Source: Geodermatophilus chilensis
Lineage (GTDB): Bacteria; Actinomycetota; Actinomycetes; Mycobacteriales; Geodermatophilaceae
NCBI RefSeq assembly: GCF_002802985.1
Contig: NZ_NVPT01000015.1
Coordinates: 1-51,837, forward strand
Reading direction: 5' to 3'
DNA: 51,837 bases
The notes beneath the pieces are model-generated. The model was not told where the DNA came from. It saw only the letters and a program-made list of their open reading frames with translations, and did not search any database. The translations under genes were made by a program, and so were the position numbers. Each line of letters begins with the position of its first letter. The first letter of the stretch is position 1. Below are positions 44,530 through 51,837 of the stretch, in pieces.

Positions 44530-45386
44530 TGGAAAGCGGCACGGTGCAGGTCGGCGGTGGGGCGAGCACCCCGTCGCGCCCCTCGCCGTTCGCCGACGAC
44601 GGGCGCACGCGGCACCGCGTCACCGCCCTGCTCCTGGAGCACGGTCCGCAGACCGCCACCGAGCTCGCCGGCCGGCTGGGGGTCTCGCCGACCGCCGTCC
44701 GCCGACATCTCGACGCGCTGGTGGCCACCGGTCGGGTCGAGGAGCGTCACGCTCCCGGCACCCCCCGGGGTCGTGGCCGTCCGGCCCGGCTGTTCCACCT
44801 GACCGACGCCGGCCGCTCCGCCTTCCCGCACGCCTACGACGACCTGGCGCTGACCGCGCTGCGGTTCGTCGCGGCACAGGGCGGCCCGGACGCCGTGCGC
44901 GCCGTGGCCGAGGCTCAGCTCGCCGGGCTGGAGCAGCGCTGCTCGGCCGCGGTCGAGGCCGTGCCGGGCCCGCCGGTCGACCGCGCCCAGGCCCTGGCCG
45001 GGGCGCTCACGGCCGAGGGCTACGCTGCCTCGGCCTCGGCGATCTCCGGTGGCGGGCAGCTCTGCCAGCACCACTGCCCGGTCGCGCACGTGGCGGCGGA
45101 GTTCCCACAGCTGTGCGAGGCCGAGACGGCGGTGATCGGCCGGCTCGTCGGCACGCACGTGCAGCGGCTGGCCACGATCGCCCACGGCGACGGGGTGTGC
45201 ACCACGCACATCCCGGGACCGGTCCGCCGCGCGAGCGGCGGGGACCACACGCGCGCGGGGAACAGAACGGGCCCCGCGCGCCCTGTACCGGACGAGCGCG
45301 CGGCGCACCGGCTCCAGGCCGGAGCGCGCACCGCACCGTCCACCAGCAGCACCCCCACGAACGACCGGGAGAGGACGCCCGCATGA
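44529..45386 (+). CDS. sufR: SufR-type iron-sulfur transcriptional repressor
   Basis: A 285-aa repressor heading the suf operon. Winged HTH at residues ~25-90 ([36 protein letters not shown]). The Fe-S binding cysteines CQHHC and, 12 residues on, FPQLC reproduce the C-x3-C-x12-C spacing known for mycobacterial SufR. It should bind a cluster and repress suf when iron-sulfur supply is sufficient. A ~45-residue Arg/Thr/Pro tail after the family domain is unusual. GTG start; the stop overlaps the sufB ATG (ATGA). Confidence 0.9.
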   Translation: MESGTVQVGGGASTPSRPSPFADDGRTRHRVTALLLEHGPQTATELAGRLGVSPTAVRRHLDALVATGRVEERHAPGTPRGRGRPARLFHLTDAGRSAFPHAYDDLALTALRFVAAQGGPDAVRAVAEAQLAGLEQRCSAAVEAVPGPPVDRAQALAGALTAEGYAASASAISGGGQLCQHHCPVAHVAAEFPQLCEAETAVIGRLVGTHVQRLATIAHGDGVCTTHIPGPVRRASGGDHTRAGNRTGPARPVPDERAAHRLQAGARTAPSTSSTPTNDRERTPA

Positions 45387-46825
45387 CCAGCACCCAGCAG
45401 CCGGTGACCGGCACGCCGCTGACCCAGGACGAGCAGATCGAGCAGCTCGGCCGGTACCAGTACGGCTGGGCGGACGCCGACGTCGCCGGGTCCGCCGCCA
45501 AGCGAGGGCTGAGCGAGGACGTCGTCCGGGACATCTCGGCGCGCAAGAACGAGCCCGAGTGGATGCTCGAGCGGCGGCTCAAGGCCCTCAAGCTGTTCGG
45601 CCGCAAGCCGATGCCCGACTGGGGCTCGGACCTCTCCGGCATCGACTTCCAGAACATCAAGTACTTCGTGCGTTCCACCGAGGCCCAGGCGACCTCGTGG
45701 GAGGAGCTGCCCGAGGACATCAAGAACACCTACGACAGGCTGGGCATCCCGGAGGCCGAGAAGCAGCGGCTGGTCGCCGGCGTCGCGGCCCAGTACGAGT
45801 CCGAGGTCGTCTACCACAAGATCCGCGAGGACCTCGAGGAGCAGGGTGTCGTCTTCCTCGACACCGACACCGCCCTCAAGGAGCACGAGGACATCTTCCG
45901 CGAGTACTTCGGTTCGGTGATCCCGGCCGGCGACAACAAGTTCGCCGCGCTGAACACCGCCGTGTGGTCGGGCGGCTCGTTCATCTACGTGCCGAAGGGC
46001 GTGCACGTCGAGATCCCGCTGCAGGCCTACTTCCGGATCAACACCGAGAACATGGGCCAGTTCGAGCGGACGCTGATCATCGTCGACGAGGGCGCCTACG
46101 TGCACTACGTCGAGGGCTGCACCGCGCCGATCTACAAGTCGGACTCGCTGCATTCCGCGGTCGTCGAGATCATCGTCAAGAAGAACGCGCGCTGCCGCTA
46201 CACGACCATCCAGAACTGGTCGAACAACGTCTACAACCTGGTCACCAAGCGGGCGATCGCCCACGAGGGCGCGACCATGGAGTGGGTCGACGGCAACCTC
46301 GGTTCCAAGGTCACCATGAAGTACCCGGCGGTCTGGATGACCGGCGAGCACGCCAAGGGCGAGGTGCTGTCCATCGCCTTCGCCGGTGAGGGCCAGCACC
46401 AGGACGCCGGCGCCAAGATGGTGCACGCCGCGCCGCACACCTCCTCGACGATCGTGTCGAAGTCCGTCGCCCGCGGCGGCGGCCGCACGTCCTACCGCGG
46501 CCTGGTCCAGGTCGACGAGGGCGCGTACGGCTCGAAGTCGACGGTGAAGTGCGACGCGCTGCTGGTCGACACGATCAGCCGGTCGGACACCTACCCCTAC
46601 GTCGACGTCCGCGAGGACGACGTCGCGATGGGCCACGAGGCGACCGTCTCCCGGGTCAGCGACGACCAGCTCTTCTACCTGATGAGCCGCGGTCTGTCCG
46701 AGGACGAGGCGATGGCGATGGTGGTCCGCGGGTTCGTGGAGCCGATCGCCCGTGAGCTGCCCATGGAGTACGCCCTCGAGCTGAACCGCCTGATCGAGCT
46801 GCAGATGGAAGGTGCCGTCGGCTGA
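45383..46825 (+). CDS. sufB: Fe-S cluster assembly scaffold SufB
   Basis: A 480-aa SufB, scaffold of the SufBC(D) complex on which clusters are built. Standard length with no intein. Landmarks: [60 protein letters not shown] with the conserved Cys, [20 protein letters not shown] and [23 protein letters not shown] at 45383 after GAGGACGCCCGC. Overlaps sufD by one base. Confidence 0.97.
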   Translation: MTSTQQPVTGTPLTQDEQIEQLGRYQYGWADADVAGSAAKRGLSEDVVRDISARKNEPEWMLERRLKALKLFGRKPMPDWGSDLSGIDFQNIKYFVRSTEAQATSWEELPEDIKNTYDRLGIPEAEKQRLVAGVAAQYESEVVYHKIREDLEEQGVVFLDTDTALKEHEDIFREYFGSVIPAGDNKFAALNTAVWSGGSFIYVPKGVHVEIPLQAYFRINTENMGQFERTLIIVDEGAYVHYVEGCTAPIYKSDSLHSAVVEIIVKKNARCRYTTIQNWSNNVYNLVTKRAIAHEGATMEWVDGNLGSKVTMKYPAVWMTGEHAKGEVLSIAFAGEGQHQDAGAKMVHAAPHTSSTIVSKSVARGGGRTSYRGLVQVDEGAYGSKSTVKCDALLVDTISRSDTYPYVDVREDDVAMGHEATVSRVSDDQLFYLMSRGLSEDEAMAMVVRGFVEPIARELPMEYALELNRLIELQMEGAVG

Positions 46826-48147
46826 TGTCGGCAGAGAACAGTCCCGCCAACACCACCGGCCTGACCACCGAGTCGGCCACCCTCGCCGGCGAGCTGTTCG
46901 GCGAGGGGGTCGGCTCCCAGGCGGGCCCGCCCGCCACCCCGGCCGCCGGCACCGGCACCGCCGGTCAGGCCGCTCCGGGCGCGCACTCGCACGGCGGCCC
47001 GGCGCCCACCGGCTCGCCGGCCGAGCGGTTCACCTCGACCGACCCCGACGCCTTCGGCGTGCCCACCGGCCGCGAGGAGGAGTGGCGCTTCACCCCGATG
47101 AAGCGCATCCGCCCGCTGCTGGACGGCGCCCCGTCGGACGCCCACCTCCAGTGGGACACCGACCTGCCCGACGGCGTCCAGCTGACCAGCGTCGAGGCCG
47201 ACGACCCGCTGCTCAAGGGGCTGCCCGAGCCGGTCGACCGGCTGGCCGCCCTCACCCGGCAGCGCAGCGGCGGCGCCGCCGTCGTCCGCGTGCCGGCCGA
47301 GGCCCAGCTGGACCGCCCGGTCACGCTGCGGCTGTCGGGCACCGGCTCCGAGGACGTCGTCTGGGGCCAGCTCGTCGTCGAGGTCGGCGGCTTCGCGCAG
47401 GCGACCGTCGTCCTCGACCACGCCGGGCTGGCGAGGTACTCCGGCGGCGTCGCCGTCCTCGTCGGGGACGGCGCGCAGGTCACCCTGGTCTCGGTGCAGG
47501 ACTGGGCGCCCGGTGCGGTCCACGGCGGGCAGCTCGACGCCGTCGTCGGCCGCGACGCGACCTTCACGCAGGTCGTGGTCACCCTCGGCGGCGACCTGGT
47601 TCGGCTGGTCAGCAACGTCCAGTACGCCGGCCCCGGCGGGACGGCGGAGCTCTTCGGCGTCTACTTCTCCGACGAGACCCAGCACCAGGAGCATCGGCTC
47701 TGGGTGGACCACGCGGTGCCCAACTGCACCAGCAACGCGCTCTACAAGGGCGCGCTGCAGGGCGAGGGCGCGCGCACGGTGTGGATCGGCGACGTCCGGA
47801 TCCGCCCGGCGGCCACCGGCACCGACACCTACGAGCTCAACCGCAACCTGGTGCTCACCGACGGCGCCCGCGCCGACTCGGTGCCCAACCTGGAGATCGA
47901 GACCGGTGAGATCGTCGGCGCCGGCCACGCCAGCGCCACCGGCCGCTTCGACGACGAGCAGCTGTTCTACCTCTGCTCGCGCGGCATCGACGCCGAGACG
48001 GCGCGGCGCCTGGTCGTCCGCGGCTTCTTCGCCGACGTCGTCGCGCGCATCGGCGTCGACGAGCTGCAGGACCGGCTGATGGGCACCATCGAGACCCGTC
48101 TCGGTGCGCTGCCGGGCCTGGACGAGCAGCCGGTCGAGGTGGCCTGA
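46825..48147 (+). CDS. sufD: Fe-S cluster assembly protein SufD
   Basis: A 440-aa SufD, the SufB paralogue that completes the SufBCD complex. Landmarks: REEEWRFTPMKRIRPLLDG, HEHRLWVDHAVPNCTSNALY-like segment (QEHRLWVDHAVPNCTSN), GEIVGAGHASATGRFDDEQL and SRGIDAETARRLVVRGFFAD. The first ~70 residues are an Ala/Gly/Pro-rich, low-complexity extension (GPPATPAAGTGTAGQAAPGA). ATG shares its A with the sufB stop. Confidence 0.95.
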   Translation: MSAENSPANTTGLTTESATLAGELFGEGVGSQAGPPATPAAGTGTAGQAAPGAHSHGGPAPTGSPAERFTSTDPDAFGVPTGREEEWRFTPMKRIRPLLDGAPSDAHLQWDTDLPDGVQLTSVEADDPLLKGLPEPVDRLAALTRQRSGGAAVVRVPAEAQLDRPVTLRLSGTGSEDVVWGQLVVEVGGFAQATVVLDHAGLARYSGGVAVLVGDGAQVTLVSVQDWAPGAVHGGQLDAVVGRDATFTQVVVTLGGDLVRLVSNVQYAGPGGTAELFGVYFSDETQHQEHRLWVDHAVPNCTSNALYKGALQGEGARTVWIGDVRIRPAATGTDTYELNRNLVLTDGARADSVPNLEIETGEIVGAGHASATGRFDDEQLFYLCSRGIDAETARRLVVRGFFADVVARIGVDELQDRLMGTIETRLGALPGLDEQPVEVA

Positions 48148-48150
48148 CCC

Positions 48151-48516
48151 ATGGCCTTCGAGCGGGTCTGCGCCCTCTCCGAGGTGCCCGAGAACGGGGC
48201 ACTCCGGGTGGAGCTCTCCGACGTCGACATCGCCGTCGTCCGGTACGAGGCCGACGTCTACGCGATCCAGGACGTCTGCTCGCACGCCGAGGTCCCGCTG
48301 TCGGAGGGCGACGTCGAGGAGTTCGACGGCGCTCCCACCATCGAGTGCTGGCTGCACGGGTCGTGCTTCGACCTGCGCACCGGCGAGCCCACCAACCTGC
48401 CGGCCACCGAGCCGGTCGACGTCTACCCCGTCCGCGTGGAGGGGGAGGACGTGCTCGTCGACACGGAGGCAAGCGCTGTGTCCGACGACGTCCTTCCCCG
48501 CGCGGCCGGCAACTGA
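48151..48516 (+). CDS. Rieske-type [2Fe-2S] ferredoxin of the suf operon
   Basis: A 121-aa non-haem iron oxygenase ferredoxin-like protein. Cluster ligands are CSH at residues ~45-47 and CWLHGSCF near 65 (C-x-H ... C-x2-H). It is commonly embedded in actinobacterial suf operons between sufD and sufC and probably supplies electrons. ATG 3 nt after the sufD stop. Confidence 0.9.
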   Translation: MAFERVCALSEVPENGALRVELSDVDIAVVRYEADVYAIQDVCSHAEVPLSEGDVEEFDGAPTIECWLHGSCFDLRTGEPTNLPATEPVDVYPVRVEGEDVLVDTEASAVSDDVLPRAAGN

Positions 48517-48531
48517 GGAGCGAGAAGAGAA

Positions 48532-50629
<2,098 letters not shown>

Positions 50630-50630
<1 letters not shown>

Positions 50631-51130
50631 TGCAGCTGCAGTCGATGTACCAGGAGATCATCCTGGACCACTACCGCAACCCGCACGGACGCGGCCTGCG
50701 CGAGCCGTTCGAGGCCGAGGTGCACCACGTCAACCCGACGTGTGGCGACGAGGTCACCCTGCGGGTGCACCTGGACGGCGACACCCTCGCCGACATCTCC
50801 TACGAGGGGATGGGCTGCTCGATCAGCCAGGCGTCGGTGTCGGCGATGTACGACCTGGTCATCGGCAAGCCGGTGCCCGAGGCGCTGGAGACCGGCGAGC
50901 ACTTCATGACACTGATGCAGAGCAAGGGCGACGCGTCGGTGGCCGAGAAGCTCGAGGACGAGCTGGAGGACGCGATCGCGTTCGCCGGCGTGTCGAAGTA
51001 TCCGGCGCGGATCAAGTGCGCGCTGATGAGCTGGATGGCCCTCAAGGACGCGTCGGCCCGCGCGCTGGCGGCCAGCACCGCCGTGCCGACCACCCACCCC
51101 ACCACCCCAGCCGGAGGCGACAAGGCATGA
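50630..51130 (+). CDS. sufU: SufU, zinc-dependent sulfur relay protein
   Basis: A 166-aa SufU. Zn/sulfur-acceptor cysteines in HHVNPTCGDEVTL, YEGMGCSISQASVS and ARIKCALMSWMAL; the GxGCxIS insertion distinguishes SufU from IscU. Takes persulfide from SufS and hands it to SufB. C-terminal Thr/Pro-rich tail. ATG overlaps the sufS stop; its own stop overlaps the sufT ATG (ATGA). Confidence 0.95.
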
Positions 51131-51516
51131 GTGAGACCACCGACAACGCCACCCCGGCGACCGACGGCGCGCCGGGCGACCTCCCCGCCTACAAGTCGGC
51201 GCTGCTCGAGGACGTCGAGGAGGCCATGCGCGACGTCGTCGACCCCGAGCTGGGCGTCAACGTGGTCGACCTGGGCCTGGTCTACGGCATCGACGTCGTC
51301 GACGAGGTGGCCGTCATCGACATGACGCTGACCTCGGCGGCCTGCCCGCTGACCGACGTCATCGAGGACCAGGCCCGTCAGGCCCTCACCGGCGGCCCCG
51401 GCCCCGGCCTGGTGGACGACGTGAAGATCAACTGGGTCTGGATGCCGCCGTGGGGCCCGGACAAGATCACCGACGACGGTCGCGAGCAGCTGCGCGCGCT
51501 GGGCTTCCGCGTCTAG
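51127..51516 (+). CDS. sufT: SufT/MIP18-family (DUF59) Fe-S assembly protein
   Basis: A 129-aa DUF59 protein. Family signature DVVDPELGVNVVDLGLVYG and MTLTSAACPLTDVIEDQ with the conserved Cys, then VWMPPWGPDKITDDGREQL. Assists maturation of Fe-S proteins. Last gene of the operon; it is followed at once by IS-type sequence, so no native terminator is visible. Confidence 0.94.
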   Translation: MSETTDNATPATDGAPGDLPAYKSALLEDVEEAMRDVVDPELGVNVVDLGLVYGIDVVDEVAVIDMTLTSAACPLTDVIEDQARQALTGGPGPGLVDDVKINWVWMPPWGPDKITDDGREQLRALGFRV

Positions 51517-51837
51517 GAGCCTGCTGAAGAAGGTTGTCGATCTGGGAGCTTCGGCGGCGGGACGATGGGGGTCGTGCAGGGCACTTCCCACCCTGAGCAT
51601 GTGGTGATGGATGCCGAGCTGGTGTCGGGTCACCTCTTGCCGGCGGGCAGCGTGTACGCGTTTTTGGCCGAGCATCGCCGGGAGTTGTTTCCGGCTGCGC
51701 TGTTCGCCGATCTGTTCCCCTCGCCGCTGGGCCGGCCCAGCGTGCCGGCCGACATCGTCGCGGCGGTGCTGGTGCTGCAGGCGCTGGAGGGCCGCTCGGA
51801 TCGGGAGGCGGTCGAGGCGCTGACGTTCGATCTGCGG
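51517..51837 (+). mobile_element. Left part of an IS1182-type insertion sequence (continues beyond window)
   Basis: The sequence right after the sufT stop (from GAGCCTGCTGAAGAAGG) is AT-richer than the suf genes and leads into a transposase ORF at 57 nt. The start of the terminal repeat cannot be fixed because the right end is outside the window. Confidence 0.6.
51574..51837 (+). CDS. IS1182-family transposase, N-terminal part
   Basis: 88 codons from GTG 51574 run off the window: VQGTSHPEHVVMDAELVSGH, LPAGSVYAFLAEHRRELFP, then RPSVPADIVAAVLVLQALEG and SDREAVEALTFDLR. The P-x-D-x2-A-x-V-L-V-L-Q-x-L-E pattern and D-REA-x-x-x-L-x-x-DLR are the N-terminal DUF772-type domain of IS1182 transposases. 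Codons such as TTT, TTG and GTT differ from the neighbouring suf genes. An in-frame ATG at 51607 is an alternative start. Confidence 0.8.
   Translation, partial: MQGTSHPEHVVMDAELVSGHLLPAGSVYAFLAEHRRELFPAALFADLFPSPLGRPSVPADIVAAVLVLQALEGRSDREAVEALTFDLR

Overview
This is a very GC-rich window (low-to-mid 70s % by eye) from an actinobacterium. Gene content and order point to the Geodermatophilaceae (Blastococcus / Geodermatophilus / Modestobacter type). The evidence is the uvrC-rapZ-yvcK-whiA-gap-pgk-tpi-secG core, an RbpA gene, the tkt-tal-zwf-opcA-pgl block next to ctaB/ctaA, and a SufR-led suf operon ending in sufU-sufT. Frequent GTG/TTG starts and TANNNT boxes 5-7 nt before start codons (leaderless transcripts) also fit. 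No tRNA, rRNA or CRISPR array was seen.

Left edge (1-1118): a probable transposase tail, a small gene of clearly lower GC with a helix-hairpin-helix C-terminus, then an orphan 3' piece of uvrB encoding only its UVR domain, then an unknown gene on the minus strand. Mobile DNA appears to have replaced most of uvrB here. Next (1164-4125) come two consecutive TerC-family membrane-protein genes. Each has its own yybP-ykoY (manganese) riboswitch in its leader, and the first also has a perfect palindrome in its inferred promoter.

4150-13084 is a mixed metabolic region: an S9-type peptidase lacking two of its three catalytic residues, an LldD2-type lactate dehydrogenase, an acetamidase/formamidase-family protein, a short-chain dehydrogenase, a 92-aa hypothetical protein, a membrane-anchored beta-propeller protein, an MBL-fold hydrolase and an amidase. 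The amidase carries an in-frame copy of a structured repeat. 13222-24079 holds DNA repair (uvrA, uvrC) and the rapZ-yvcK-whiA cluster, with a saccharopine-dehydrogenase-like protein, a small membrane protein and an alpha/beta hydrolase between them. A frameshifted diguanylate cyclase follows.

26029-31748 is lower glycolysis (gap, pgk, tpiA), a solute-binding lipoprotein, secG and rbpA. On the minus strand, 31815-39178 is the pentose phosphate block (tkt, tal, zwf, opcA, pgl) plus a previously unlisted 52-aa ORF. ctaB and ctaA (haem O and haem A synthesis) converge on a hairpin terminator. A Clp AAA+ ATPase with a +1 frameshift follows. The suf iron-sulfur operon (sufR-sufB-sufD-Rieske ferredoxin-sufC-sufS-sufU-sufT) is tightly overlapped and is followed immediately by the start of an IS1182-type transposase.

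The most unusual items are: (i) a three-copy, about 60-bp structured repeat whose two stems covary between copies, with two copies at gene 3' ends and one inside an ORF; (ii) tandem riboswitch-TerC modules; (iii) the pseudo-peptidase; (iv) a hairpin that buries the pgl start codon; (v) three coding frameshifts, each explained by one extra C on the plus strand, which raises the question of real decay versus assembly error.
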